From Mesotaenium endlicherianum (Eukaryota > Streptophyta > Zygnematophyceae > Zygnematales > Mesotaeniaceae): 57,054 nt of DNA. Below, in pieces: positions 30,002 through 42,006 of the stretch. The notes beneath the pieces are model-generated. The model was not told where the DNA came from. It saw only the letters and a list, made by a program, of their open reading frames with translations, and made no database searches. Within the stretch, counting starts at the first letter, position 1. The number at the start of each line of letters is the position of its first letter. The DNA lies in assembly GCA_009602735.1 (NCBI GenBank), contig WELA01000937.1:8155-65208 (forward strand). The letters are read 5' to 3'. The translations under genes were made by a program, and so were the position numbers.

Positions 30002-31981
30002 TGTAATGAAACAGTATATTGATAGATTTTATATTCATTTAAATATAATAGTTATTTGTAATGAATCGATTCATTATTTATTAAATGAATTGCATATATA
30101 AATACAACCTTAAAAAATTATTATGTCAATGTAATCACATGTGCGAGTTCATCAAAATGAATGTATGTCGATGTAATGCGAGTTTACTTACTTTGTCAAA
30201 AAGATCAGCAACTTTTGTATCATAGGGTAGTTTGCTTACTTTATTGAAAAGGTCAGCAGGATGACTTTTGCATTATAGTATAGTTGGCTGAGATTTATAT
30301 ACCAGATATATAGAGGATACAATAACAGTAGGTTGATATATAGTAAGCTCGTATAATAATAGTTAGTATACTTGGACTCAATATGCTGAGGACAGATATA
30401 GTCATTTAGATAAGTATTTGTAGACTAGCACATGTGACTGTAGTATACCGAAAGTCGGGAGGTCGACTGAGATTTGGTAAACCAATGTCCTACCAGTGTG
30501 GTGAACTCCTGGGTAGGTGGAGCCGTCATGAGTCAACTGAACACTAAGGACTTCAGTCAACCGACCAATTAATATGGTCGTTATACCAAGATCCGTGGGT
30601 CCCAACTTAACGGGTTTCTCACGAAACGGCGCACCTTGCGCCGTGGTCTACCAGGTGGTCACTAGGTACATAGCAGGCTGGGATCTCGTGGTCCCTCATT
30701 CTGGACAGTAGGCTTTACTGTCGGATTTCTACTTGCAAGTCATGTGTGCACTTTTGGGTTCGTTCTAATGACCAGCCTTCACGGAAATTGACATGGTTGC
30801 TTCGTCTGCGCTCCAAATGGAGCGAACTAGAACTCTTTGGGAAGGTCTCGTTAAGATGCATACGTTGTTGTTAAGTGTGCTCAATTTGGAGTAGTATTCA
30901 AAGAATTAAGCCCTCTGACATTTTGGAGTCACACAGCGGATAGATTCCATGGTTTTGCACCTAAGTCAGTGGGATGTGTTTTAGCTACTTTATGGTCATC
31001 TGAATGAGAGCTCCTTTGTTATTCAGTCCCCTGATGTTGTGTATGTGCTTATACATGCTTGTATGCCTGGTAGGGAAGAGGCCATGAGTTTTTAAAGGAG
31101 AAGCTCTAGTCCTCAAGCTCGCCTCTTTCTTGTGCCTTGTATTAGTGTGCAACTATGGCACACTACGATATGTGAGTCAAGGGTTATAGATGAGTAAACG
31201 AAATTCATTATAAGGGCGAAGATCGCTCCCTGAGTTCACACGCTTCCACCTATCTCTGATCTTACATACTTATGTGAAATATATTAATCTTGAATAAGCA
31301 AGATTCATTTCATTAATCCAGTTCAGCCTGTTGACCTTTAGTTAACGTTTAATCTGCTGGACGTTTACTATTAATCAGTTTAATGACTCAGTCGATAGCA
31401 ACAGGCTGAAGTCAACTTAGGTCAGCTTGCTGACACATTCTTTGACAGCCAGCTGACTTCCGTACTCGTGGCAGCGAATTGCCTAGTCATGCATTTAAGT
31501 GTGTTATGCTAGATGAATGGCCAGATGACATCCTTAGGATGGATGGCGATTCGGGATGATGGAAGATGGCTGTGGATTTGGTTAACCGAGGTCCTACCAA
31601 CGTGGTTAACTCCCGGGTAGGCGGTGCCATTGCAGTAGCCGTTGAAAAATAAACTTATTCCATGTGCATAGGCTAGGTATTGCTTTCGAGTCCGGCATTC
31701 GGAAACAAGGCCAACTCTATTGTGCTGCTTACTGAGAGGGATCTGAATCCAAGGCTAGAAGCCATTGATGCTAACTGTCTTCTAACCTTGCTTATGTATG
31801 AGTTTACTGATGGCATGATTGATGCTCGTTTACTTGCATTTGACAAATGAGTATTGTTTACTGCTAGTGTTTTATCTTTTGCTATTTAATCAGTTATCAA
31901 AAAATACCATGAAGATTACTTGCTGATATAAAAGATCTTCTATTAATTGTTAATCGCCTATTGGTAAGTCGAATAATTTCA
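30002..31981 (+). repeat. 3' LTR of the plus-strand chromovirus, split by a solo LTR
   Basis: The first 55 bases (30002-30056) and the remaining 669 (31313-31981) together give a family LTR of 724 bp. The intervening 1256 bp is a separate LTR with its own TG and CA ends. The original sequence at the break is the family motif TAGTTAATTAAG; TTAAT is duplicated (TTATT and TTAAT). Confidence 0.85.
30057..31312 (+). mobile_element. Solo LTR (1256 bp) of a related, longer-LTR family
   Basis: Starts TGTAATGAATCGATTC, ends AGATTCATTTCA, the same termini as the 720-bp family, but the interior is longer and mostly unalignable apart from a conserved block (CCTACCAGTGTGGTGAACTC). Flanked by TTATT and TTAAT, a 5-bp target duplication with one change. 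No internal coding region, so it is a solo LTR left by LTR-LTR recombination. Confidence 0.8.
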
Positions 31982-32697
31982 CTTTTGCTGCCTCCCTAGC
32001 AGCCATTCTGTCGGCTCTATCTGCTCTTGGGGGTGGAGTCTGCCCGCTGAAGCTCCCCAGCCAAATGGCATCTGCTCCTTGATCTACCTGCTGGCTGGTG
32101 TCCTCTAGCTGCTTCAATGCCCTCTCTGCCAAGGACAACCCAGTCTTATGCAGGGTAGGAGATTTTGCAGGGGTTTAGGTCCTGGCAGGACTGGACTCTG
32201 CTTCTGTGTCCTGCTCCTCTTCATCCTCCTATTCCTCGGAGACTGCCGGTGTTGACTCTGCCATCCTGTCCAATTGGACTTTGGGTAGGAAATAGGCAAC
32301 TGACTTTTCCGTCCTAGCTTTGGGTGGAGGCTGCTAGACTTTGACTGTGCTCACGTCTTTTTTCCTTGCTTGCCTGCCCATTTGAAATAGGCATGTTTAA
32401 CCTTGAAAAAAGAGTGTCGGGCCCTAGTCCTCTCCTCCTTCATCTTTTCACTCATGCACTTTCTTAGCCCATCCAGTCTAGTGTCCCAAGGTGCAATGTG
32501 AGGAGGCAGGGAGATGGTGCCGTCCAACGCGGGGTTCGAAGTCGTCCTCCACAGCCCTGTCAATGTTCTGATCATCAATGTTCATGGTCATCCAGCGCCG
32601 ATCTGTAGGCTGCTTAAAGAAAGCAGGATTTGTCCTCTTTAGTGTGCAGGAGTACCAGTGGGCTGACAAAATCTGCTAACTGGTCTCCCTGGCCACG
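31982..32697 (-). pseudogene. Chromovirus ORF3 fragment, variant form
   Basis: Minus strand, in several frames: SAHWYSCTLKR, KQPTDRRWMTM, LPPHIAPWDTRLDG, HAYFKWAGKQGKK, then acidic and DAIWLGSFSGQTPPP. These follow the order of the ORF3 middle region, but the sequence is clearly diverged from the full-length copy. Multiple stops and shifts. Both ends are cut, at 31981 by an LTR and at about 32698 by a partial LTR. Confidence 0.72.
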
Positions 32698-32714
32698 AAT
32701 AGGCGACGTTTCAG

Positions 32715-33291
32715 TGGAGCCGAAAAGTCGCGCTAATTTGTTCATGTCGAAACGAATGGTCAAACAGTTTTGAATAATCGCTTGGCCAAATCGATCGAGT
32801 GTGAACGAATGAAAAAGGAGACAAGGGATTCGAATCCCCACAATTGCAATTCGAAAAAGGCAACCCCCGTTTTAAGTCATCCACGACTGTCGTTGAAGTG
32901 AATTGGCCCGGCCCGAAGGTCGCAGGTTCAAACTCCACGAACGACACCCTTGGATCGTCCCACGCTTGTTTTTTTTTGAGTTAACGACTGTCGTTAACTC
33001 GAATGAGTGATTGTCATTTTTCATAACAATGAATGTCAAACAAATATAATTAATCAATGACTACTTAACTAACTTTTTTTTATAAATACTTAAAGAAACT
33101 TTTATGGTCATTTAAATTATGTTTTTGCAATGAAATCGGAGTAGCATTTAAGATCAAATTATATTCCACCTTTTGGTCGTGCGCCAATTCATCGGAATTA
33201 GTCGACACGCGTATGTATCGACAATTCAATAAATTACAACAATTTAAAGGTAAAATATCCTAAGTACGCCTTAAAAGCTTAGATCGTTACA
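32715..33291 (-). repeat. Partial LTR of the second (long-LTR) gypsy family
   Basis: Aligns with about 19505-20117, including the end GATCGTTACA, the 23-bp palindrome (32978-33000), the following hairpin and the A/B-box motifs (32783-32793, 32827-32837). The left 40% is missing. To the right no PPT is present, so 33291 is an outer boundary of an insertion, either a 5' LTR or a solo LTR. Confidence 0.75.
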
Positions 33292-33503
33292 CCCTGAGTC
33301 CATGTCTTCTGATGTGGTAACTTTGTTGTGGCAGCCCTATAGAGAGGCCATGGCTGAGTTGGCTTGTCTTTTCAACGTGGCCTGACTTAACAGCCGCTAA
33401 GATAGCTGTTTTGTCAGCTCTGCCTAACTTGGCAGCTGTTGGTGTGGACCATTTGCAGGTCCTGGTGGGGTAAATCTCTCAGGTGACTTGGCTTGTCAAA
33501 GCC
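33292..33503. other. Unassigned stretch
   Basis: Between the partial LTR and the TIR element. I see no convincing coding or repeat match within the window. Confidence 0.4.
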
Positions 33504-33506
33504 TTA

Positions 33507-34054
33507 CAGCCCGGTCCCATTGAGCAAAAAATGCATACCCAGAACTTGCACCCGCACCTTGATGTTTCCACACTGCGTTTACTCGTGTACCGAGGATTGT
33601 TCATTCGTCGACGAAAATATCTTGTATATCCGCCCAGATCGTCAAATCCACATTGTTTTGCCGTTATGCACACCGCTCTGTTGCCCAAATAGCCCCCCCG
33701 CTCTCGTTTTTGCCTCCAGGTACTCAGGATGGGAGTGTTTTTGAAGACCAGTCTTCACTACTTCAAATTATGCACCTTCCGTGAATTGCGTCAAATCCAT
33801 GGCTCTCATTGGTTGCTTTTACATTCGAACGAGATAAGCATTCGCACATCTGTTCTAACATATTCGGAGATCACAACGCTGAGTGGCGATCAGAGGAAGC
33901 GGTCTATTGAAGGAGGTGAAAGGGGGTTCACTCAGGTTCACCTGAAAATCTATTTCACCTCGAGCTTGCTGACGCTGATCCGACGAGGCCTACGAATGCT
34001 GGGTATTTTTGAACCCGTTTTTGCAGCCAACAATTGCTCAATGGGACCGGGCTG
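33507..34054. mobile_element. Non-autonomous TIR transposon (548 bp), TTA target duplication
   Basis: A perfect 21-bp terminal inverted repeat starting CAGCCCGGTCCCATTGAG, flanked on both sides by TTA (33504-33506 and 34055-34057). No transposase inside. A 3-bp TTA duplication is typical of PIF/Harbinger elements, but the TIR start is not diagnostic, so the superfamily is tentative. The element at 42935-43919 has a similar TIR and a related left interior. Confidence 0.82.
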
Positions 34055-34057
34055 TTA

Positions 34058-35326
34058 CTCATATTTGAATGTCGAGTTTGTCCTGTCGCACTCACCCTCA
34101 AGTGTGGCTGTAACCTAGACCTTCGACGCTGGCTTGCATTGTGCATACATCAGCAATTTGGGCGAGTCAATGTTGACGTTTCGTACTTCATGGAGCCGTG
34201 ACTTGCGGCACACGATTTGATCGTGAGAATGAGTTTGGCGATTTGGTATTCGGGTTGTTGTACGGTCGCGACGCGTGGACGACAATTCATGAGAACAAAG
34301 TGAAACCGAATGCTGCCCCCAAGATGACAACTATCGTCATGACGTCTGTACCTTCAGTTACAATTAATTAAAACCAGTTGCCTCAAGTTGCCCCCTTTCA
34401 TTTGTAATCATCTCATGTCGATCAAAGAGACCATGCCGCATCGCGCCACATACCGATAGTGTTGTATCATACTGCACGGAATCAAGCATGTTCGGAGTCC
34501 TTTGTCGGGACCTGCCTCGTACACTGTTCACAATGGTTCAACGTTCAAGAAAGGCAGAAACCAGCAGAAACAGCCCCTTCGGGATCATCAACTTGTAACT
34601 TTACTGGCCAAACTGGTAGCACCCGATGCTGGATGCTTTTCATCGTACAGGAATTCATCCATTGAAGGAAGTTTCGTGCCACATGGTCCAATTTGTTTGG
34701 GTCTTAACTCTTACGACGTGACAGGAGGGCCCTTACCAGACGATGCCACTAGTAATCATAGAGTGGTCGGCAACGTGAGTTTGTCGTCTTCTCTTCCTGC
34801 CTCGCCCTTGTCGTCAGTCGTATGACAACATGGCTGGATGTGATGTACAGCAAGGGTACAACTAAATACGGTTCAAAAGACCGAGATCGTTTAAACGAGT
34901 ATCCATTGGGTGAAACACTAGCATGGGCCAGCATCAATCTGGCATCAATACGATTTTCTACTACCCAGACAGTCATTGTGACGCGTTTGTACCCAGTGGC
35001 CAGTGGCTGCTGCCAACCGATTTTTGTGCACAGTTTGTCAATTTGTGCGTGGTCTCGTTCACCTAGGCGGCACCTTCCCTGCCCATAACAGCTCTTTGGA
35101 AAAACAACATATCTAATTTCTACACAAGCACACGAAGGAGAATACTGAAACTAAATTTGTTCGAGAGCATGGCGGAGGTTCGAAGGCGCACAAATACGAT
35201 TTCTGTCTGTATTCAGACATTGTAGAAGAACCTTTGTACTGGACCATCATTTCTGGGACAGAGTATCACTCTTAGCACTCGAGACGTTCATCTGTAGCAG
35301 GTCTTTGGTCTGGTGGTCATCCAGGT
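34058..35326. other. Upstream region of the protease gene, no gene seen
   Basis: Only short, unconvincing ORFs. The promoter of the protease gene should lie near the right end, but I see no clear TATA box. Confidence 0.4.
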
Positions 35327-38300
35327 ATGGCTGTGTGCATAGTTCCGCGGGCCAGGGTATGTATGGTGGGGTGGAAGGCCCCGGCCTTCGTGGTTGTCAT
35401 TGCAGCTCTGTGCCTGAGCCTGTGCTTAGGAAGCAGCGTGGAAGATGAGGAATTTGAGGCGATGCTGAAGAAGCCGCACGAGCCGCGTAGGTCTCTGTGG
35501 GAGACGGCCATTGATGAGCATGAGCAGCAGTCCAGGGACCACGTGCCCTGGTGGCAAGCAGTCGCGCCTGAGGATGCAGGAATCCCCGCAGACCAGATAG
35601 ATCCTGCCGGTGGCTCAGGAACTGCCTCTTTCAGGGGCTTGCCCTCCCGCAAATTGATGGGCGGGGACCCTCTAGCTGCCTCAATCAAACGGCTGGGCCT
35701 GAAGGTGCCAAAATTGACCGACAAATCCACCAGCTCGGCCAACATCAACGGCACGTTCTACATTTACGACAGTGTGGTCCCCCCCGCCTCGGTCGACTGG
35801 AGGCTGACTGCTGCCTCAACAGTTGTCAAGACCCAAATGCAGGTGTGTAAATGCTGAGTTGTCTGTTCACATGCTCGCTCGCCGACTCTCTCAGCTCGCA
35901 TGCTTGTTTTTGTGCATCCCCGCCATGCCGCTGCTCGCGTAAGCTTTTTATCATCTTCCTCGTCCACATCCTCTCATGAAGTGGCGTGAAAGCATGCCTG
36001 TCTCATGCATAGCTACTATAGTTGACGATTGACAGCCTCAAGAAACTCTTGCTTGCGAGCTGGGGTTGCCTGCTCGCCCCGGTCTCGCTCTCCCTGGCTC
36101 TACTTGCAGCATCCCCCCCTCCCCCCTTTCTTCACCCCCCCTCTCCCTCTTTTACGCCTCTTGTTTGTGCGCGACCCCGTTTCCTCCCACCCCCCGTCTT
36201 CCCCCGGCGACTGACGTGACATTCTGCTGGCGGAACCCGTGGCAGTGCGGGAGCTGCTGGGCGGTCGCGGTGGCCGACCTGGTGTCGATGACGTGGGCAA
36301 TCTCCAACGGCTTCGGCGCCAAGGTGGCGCCCCCCCTGAAGGGTGACGGCAGCGTGCCGGACGCCGTGCTCAACCTAGACATGTCGCCGCAGCAGATCTG
36401 TGACTGTGCGGGCGGCTCCATCGACTGCTGCGCGGGTGGCTGGCCCGAGCAGGCGCTCTCGTACGTGATGGCCAACGGCGGCCTCGCCAAGATTGGCGAC
36501 TATCCCTACTTCGGCAAGAACATGACGTGCAAGCCCTCCAGCATCACCAGCAAAGTCGTGGCTCAGGTACTGCCGCTGTCGCCGCTGCTGCTGCTACTGC
36601 CGCTGCTGCTCCCGGTGCTCCTGCTGCTCCCGCTGCCGCTTCTCCTGCTGCTGCTCCTGCTACTGCTGCTGCTGCTGCTGTGGGCACGTCTGCCCGTGTG
36701 CGCATGATAGTGTGTTTGTGTTGTGAGTGCGCGTGCAGCTACTGCTTCTGCTGCTTGTGCTCTCGTTTGTCCGTAGTGTTATTAGTGGCGATGAAGAACG
36801 CAGAGAAGTGAGGTCTTGGCTTGCATGCCGTCTCATCCTGACATCGCTCATTCGACGTGCCCCCTGCCCGCCTGCTGCCTGGCAGATCACCGGCTGGGAG
36901 CTCGTGCCGGCGCGCGACCTGACGGCGCTCAAGAAGGCGCTTGCGTTCGGCCCTGTGCTGGTGCTGGTCAACGCAGCGGCCCCCGATTTCCAGAGCTACA
37001 CGGGCGGCATCTACAACGGCAACTGCACCAACGAGCTCGACCACGCTGTGCTCGTGGTGGGCTATGGCTCGGACCCCACCGCCGGGCCGTACCTGATCAT
37101 CAAGAACTCGTGGGGCAGCGCGTGGGGCGAGAACGGGTACATGCGCATGGCCGCCATCGACGGGCCTGGACAGTGCGGCGTCACCAGGTGCGTGCCCTCG
37201 CTCGCTATCAGTCCGCCCGGTCGCCGAGTTTCGCGTGCGTGCTCGAGTGCTTTCGCGCTTGTCTGGTGCGCGTCAATTGTCTGCCTCGTGCGCGCTCGCG
37301 CGCTTGCCTGGTTGCCAAAGGTGGCATCTGCAAGTGTGTGTGTGTATGTGTGTGCCTTGAGATCCAGGATTGTTCAAGCGCCAGCGCTCGCTCCCAGCCT
37401 GACTTCGTGTGCGCGACACGTGTGCGTGTCTGTCCTGCAGCACGTCGGCAATTTTTCCCACCTACTTTCCCCTCGCCGGGGACCCCTGCAAGGACGTGTT
37501 CCCCCCTCCCTGCGGTGCGGGCACGTGCTACAAGCAGGCCTACATGAAGAGGAACAGGGCGCGCTGCGGGTGCCCGGCCGGCTACGTGGAGAACGTCGCT
37601 GGCATCGCCAGGTGTCTCCCTGCCAGCCCCTGCGACGCCAACCCCAACCCGTGCGGTGGCGGCAACTGCACCAACGGAGGCGACGGCAGCTACACCTGCA
37701 AGTGCCCCCAGGTGAGGATCTGCTGCCGCTGCTCCTCCTCCTGCTGCCGCTGCTGCTGCTGCTCCTGCTCCTGCTGCTGCTCCTCCTGCCGCTGCTCCTG
37801 CTGCAGCTCCTGCTCCTGCTGCTGCCTGCCGGAGCGTGGGTCCAGATGTGCATCGCTCTTTATGCAACGTGTTCTCTGCCCCAAGCAGTGCGACATTGGA
37901 CTGGAGCATGGGACTGACGATAAGAATGGATGCCTTGCTGTTGGGTGCGTGTGTGAGCAGGGAACGATCGTGGGTGCGAGAGCCGACGGCGCGCAGACGT
38001 GCGTGGCAGGTGGCAACTCAGGAGGCGTCAGCACCTACACCGTGGTCCCCACCGACACTTGCGATGTACGCAGTCAATCCACGCCCATCAGTTCAAAATG
38101 CTGGTCAATACGAGTGTCCCGTCCTTGTGAGATTTTTATCCGATGTTTCTGATGATTTCTCTATGAGTCGGCAGTAAGGTAGCCTCTGGCTGAAGGTCAC
38201 AGCTTGCTGTTGGGAGGCTTTGGGCCAAACTTTTAGCCGTTGCCCGCAGTGATCTTTTCCATTTTGCTGCCGGCAGTGGAGGCATCTGCCTTCCGACAGT

Positions 38301-39950
38301 TGCAGAACGTGAGCAAACAAGGGCCTGACCTGTTCCTGCGAGCGTTGGGTGTGCGGCGATTGTTTCAAACGTGCAGAGCATTATGGCCGCCTACGGCCTC
38401 ACCTCGGCCGTCTTCCTGCAGTACAACCTGGGCCTCGACTGCGCCAACCTCCTGCCTGGCACCGTCGTGTCGGTGGGCACCTCCAACATCCAGGGCGGGT
38501 GCGCGTCGGAGTACACGACGGTGGCGGGCGACACGTGCGACAGCATCGCTGCCGCGAACGTGCTGACGCTGGCGGCGCTGCAGGCCCTGAACCCCACGCT
38601 GAGCTGCGCGGCGCTGCTGGAGGGCCAGTCGGTGTGCGTGGGCGGGGTCACGCTGGGCGCGCGCACGCTGAGCGCCGTCGACTGCGGCATGTCGTACGAC
38701 GTGCGCAAGCCCAACAAGTTCCGCAAGGAGGAGGACGTTGACAAGTTTGGCAATGGCTGTGACTCGTGCAACTACATCGTCAACAAGTTCAACCTGGACT
38801 GGACCACCTTCTACATGTGAGGCGCCCGCCTCCTTCCACGTCCGACCTCTCTTTTTTTCCTCGTCTCTTTGTTTTTTCAAATACCTTTCTGGTGCTTTGC
38901 TCGTGCTGTGAGGGTGATCTCTTCATGCGTGGAAGAAGAGGCCCCGCAGGACGTGCACTGCTGCATTGTCGCTCCGGCTGGCTCCATTGCTTGTCACATT
39001 CTTCCTCTTGTCTCTTTAAAAGTACCGTCTCTCTTCATCGCTGTTTTGTGACATCCTGCCGCCCCACGTGCACTTACCATGTCTCCTCGGCACCTCTGTG
39101 TGTGCTTGTGCGTGCGTGTGTGCTATCCTGCAGGCTGAACCCCGGCATCAAGTGCAACGTGGCACTGCCGGCAACCCTCTCGGTGTGCCTGGCCACAGTG
39201 GGCAGCCCCATTGCGCCCCGCATGAAGGTGGACTGCACCAAGACCTACAGGGTGCAGCACGGCGACAACTGTCCCAAGATCTGGGGGGCGGCAGAGCTCA
39301 CCGCCGCCCAGTTCTACCTGCTCAACCCGGGCGTGCGGTGCAGCAAGCCCTATTTGCAGGTGGGCCAGATGGTGTGCATCGGGGGGCCGCAGCTGGACAC
39401 CTCCTTCTCCAACGCGGTGCCCTACACGGTGACAGCTGGCGACACTCTGGTGAGCATTGCCGCCCAGTTTGCGAGCCGCTGCGGCACGTACGCGACGCCG
39501 GCCAACGTGTGCAACCAGAACCTGCTGTCGGACTGCAGCGCGCCGCTCGTCGTCGGCATGAGCCTCCAGGTCCCCTGCCAGTGGCCGCTGGGACGCTCGT
39601 GTGGCTGCACGGCCGGCACGCGTGTGTGCGGTGCCGACGGCGACTGGTACTCCTCCTACTGCGACGCCGTCTGCAACTACGCAACGCCCGCCAAGACCAC
39701 CGGATGTTCCAGCTGTCAGTACGCGTGCAATGACAGGTGTGGCGCTGGCCAGCACCCGTACAACGCCCCCGACTACTGCCCGGACCCCTGCCCCTTCCCC
39801 CCCTGGCCTCCCGTCTCCTGGGACTGGTTCTCGGGGTCCGCCTGCAGCTTCTACTACCAGGCGTGCTCCAGCTGCTGCATGGGTGGGTGGGGCTACGGCT
39901 CCGGGAACTACTGGAACTGCCTGGGCTACTGCAGGCAGTATAAGTGCTAG
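35327..39950 (+). CDS. Secreted papain-type cysteine protease with EGF, LysM and Kazal-like modules (7 exons, 923 aa)
   Basis: Exons 35327-35842, 36246-36566, 36886-37187, 37441-37711, 37961-38065, 38377-38816, 39134-39950; all introns GT-AG and every join keeps frame. A hydrophobic segment (about 17-36) is a signal peptide or anchor; translation may start at Met13. Residues 37-150 are a pro-region without a visible ERFNIN motif. The peptidase starts near SVDWR: oxyanion Gln170, Cys176 in CGSCW (split by intron 1), His332 in LDHAVLVVGYG, Asn353 in NSWG, so it should be active. Two six-Cys EGF-like modules follow (about 395-438 and 443-485; intron 4 cuts the second), then LysM repeats at about 494-548, 555-602, 690-745, 755-815 and an atypical one at 615-680, then a Kazal-like motif and a Cys-rich tail. 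LysM binds chitin or related glycans in known proteins, so a wall- or matrix-targeted protease is likely. The start of exon 5 is the least certain boundary. Confidence 0.87.
36570..36682 (+). repeat. Imperfect CTG/CCG/CTC repeat in protease intron 2
   Basis: Starts directly after the donor of intron 2 and fills about a third of the intron. It keeps a long Leu/Pro-type frame open by composition only. Confidence 0.85.
37720..37826 (+). repeat. Imperfect CTG/CTC repeat in protease intron 4
   Basis: Starts directly after the donor of intron 4, mirroring the placement in intron 2. Confidence 0.85.
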
Positions 39951-41806
39951 CGAGTGCGATGCCACTGACGGGCTACATATTGGAGTACTATTTCATGATG
40001 GACCGGTGTTCATGCGTCGTCGCCGCCGCGATGATCTGCAGGCTGGTCTGCGCGGTGACGGTGCTGTTGCGCAATCGTGCTTATGGGCCCCTCCCTTGCC
40101 GTGGATGGCTCGGCCCGGATGCCTCCGCTGCCTTCAGCCATCTTGGGAGTGTGCCGCACATGGCACTTGTCCTGCTTCGGTTCCGCTTCGGTCAAGCCAG
40201 CATGGCGGTGGGGCAGAGTGGAGTTTCTCCCTACGTGCCAAGTGCAAGTTGATGGGCGTCGCTGGTGGGGGTGGCCTCTGAGCTGCTCTGCACAGGGGCA
40301 TGGTCTCTGGCATTTAAAATGGCCGACGAGTCCCAATTGGGGTAATGCAATACCTGTCTAGGATTTGGAGGACCATCCTCTTGAGCCGCCTATGATTGTG
40401 GTATATATAACTCTTGTGGGAGAGCGATTAGGTTCAGAAGTCCTAGGCGATGCCGTTCTGATTATCCATTTTTTTATTTATATATAAAGGATGCTGCGAC
40501 TAGTGCAGCTGTGTCCCTTGCCTCCCTGTGAGGCCTGCAGCTACCTCGTGTGACCTCCCCTGCATTGGACACACTTGAGATCTCAGCTTCAGATCATTAT
40601 AAACTTGAGTGCGTGCTAGTGCATGCGGTCAGGTAGGAGGTAGGGGTAGGTGTTAAGAGGTACAGATTATCTCGCAGCCGTCCTCACAGCTGTCAACTTC
40701 AGCTGTCAAGTTAGAGTGTTTGACTAAGGCTGTTGGCGGAAGGTGTGCGCTTGTATATTTGAGAAGTTGCCCTCAGGCTCGGTCTCGATAAAGTGACAAA
40801 AAACAGCTTGTATGCCCCCCCGAAGACGATATATATAAACTTGAGCAAGTTCACGCAATGTCGCCTCTTCCTTCAAGTAGGGTTATTCTGAGGATGTTTC
40901 CATGAGCTCCGCATGTTGTCAGCAATAGAACAACTTAAAACAATGTTGCGTCTTTATAGAAACAATGATTTTCAGCACATGCATAAATGGACTACGCCGT
41001 GAGAAGTACCACACACATTCTTGGACCTTGATTATTTTCAAAATCTAGTGCCCAAGTTGATAAAACGTTATATGCTTTTTGATGGACATAAATATGCAAT
41101 GTCTCTTTGAGGTGTAAACATTCTACACTAGAAATTGTTTCACCCCATAGGTAACTTCTTGGACATTGGGACTGTCCATTTCCCACCTAAGCAAAAAACA
41201 TTACAACTTTTTTGCGACCTACTTGTTTCATCAACAAGAATGAGCGCACGTCGTCAATCAGTCTTGGAACACGCGATCGTCTCTTTGAAGGAACATCTAA
41301 ATTGCAATCAGCTCGCATGCTTAAAGCTGCGCAGTAGTGACCAGTTGTGACAACCCAGCATTATTCAACCCCAACTAACATGGTTGGCTAGAAATATGAT
41401 ACCCCAAATGTTTGTAAATTAAAAGTACACCTTGGACCTGAAGCTCTCTGTTCGTGCGGGGTTCTTCTGCTGCTTGATGCACTAGGTTCTAAACCCTTTT
41501 CTTTACTACTATAGGGCCTAGTTTGTGGTTTTCATCAAGGCGCCCTTACAGACCTGTTGTGAGGAGAAAATAAGTTTGGCTTGTTGCTCGTGTGAGGTGT
41601 TTGTGTATGTCCGTTCAAATCTGTTATTGCATACTGCCAAAGAGATATGAACACGATCAAACAAAAGCATTCGATGTGGCTCGATGTGACTCTAAATTGT
41701 GTCCCGCCCCTGTGTCTCCTCCCGTCTCCATAAGAGTTTCTTTTTGTATTAGTTGTATTGATAAGACCTCTCTTCAGTGAGAAAGTGTGAAACTCAGGGT
41801 GTTTGC
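39951..41806. other. Intergenic region downstream of the protease, no gene seen
   Basis: The first 400 bases are GC-rich like the last exon and probably hold the 3' UTR. AT-rich TATATATAA-type stretches occur near 40480 and 40830, but no coding frame follows them. Confidence 0.45.
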
Positions 41807-42006
41807 GTGAGCAGCCGTGGCGAGGCTTCGCCTCATCGTTGGTTTCAATTAGCTCGCGTTGGGGGCGTGGGAGAGGGGCTCTTAGTCAGTAGATGGGTTC
41901 GTGGGATGAAGAGGGTTGGAGCGGATGGGGGTGGGCAGCTATGGCCGTTCGTGGTCGCAAGCGGCCACGGCGGCCTGCTTGTGAGAGGGCATGAGGGAGA
42001 GAGGGA
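41807..42006 (+). repeat. Dispersed repeat, copy A (about 200 bp)
   Basis: Aligns by eye with 42507-42697: GTGAGC-GCC-TGGCGAGGC, then GGGGGCGTG, GATGG-TTCGTGGG, ending GAGGGAGAGAGGG. Starts with the hairpin GAGGC-ttc-GCCTC. Confidence 0.7.

Noticed and set aside
32915..32940. Second tRNA T-arm-like motif (GGTCGCAGGTTCAAA)
   Set aside because: No matching A-box at the right distance and not conserved in the other LTR copy.
36066..36707. Long open frame rich in Leu and Pro
   Set aside because: Runs across intron 1, exon 2 and the CTG repeat of intron 2 of the protease gene; not a separate gene.
37712..37888. Alternative acceptor at 37888 for protease exon 5
   Set aside because: It also keeps frame, but using 37960 completes a normal six-Cys EGF-like module, so the later site was preferred.
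37208..37909. Antisense Ala/Gly-rich open frame
   Set aside because: Product of GC-rich exon and CTG repeat composition on the opposite strand.
38365..39965. Several antisense open frames opposite protease exons 6 and 7
   Set aside because: GC-rich codon usage leaves the opposite strand open; no domain evidence.
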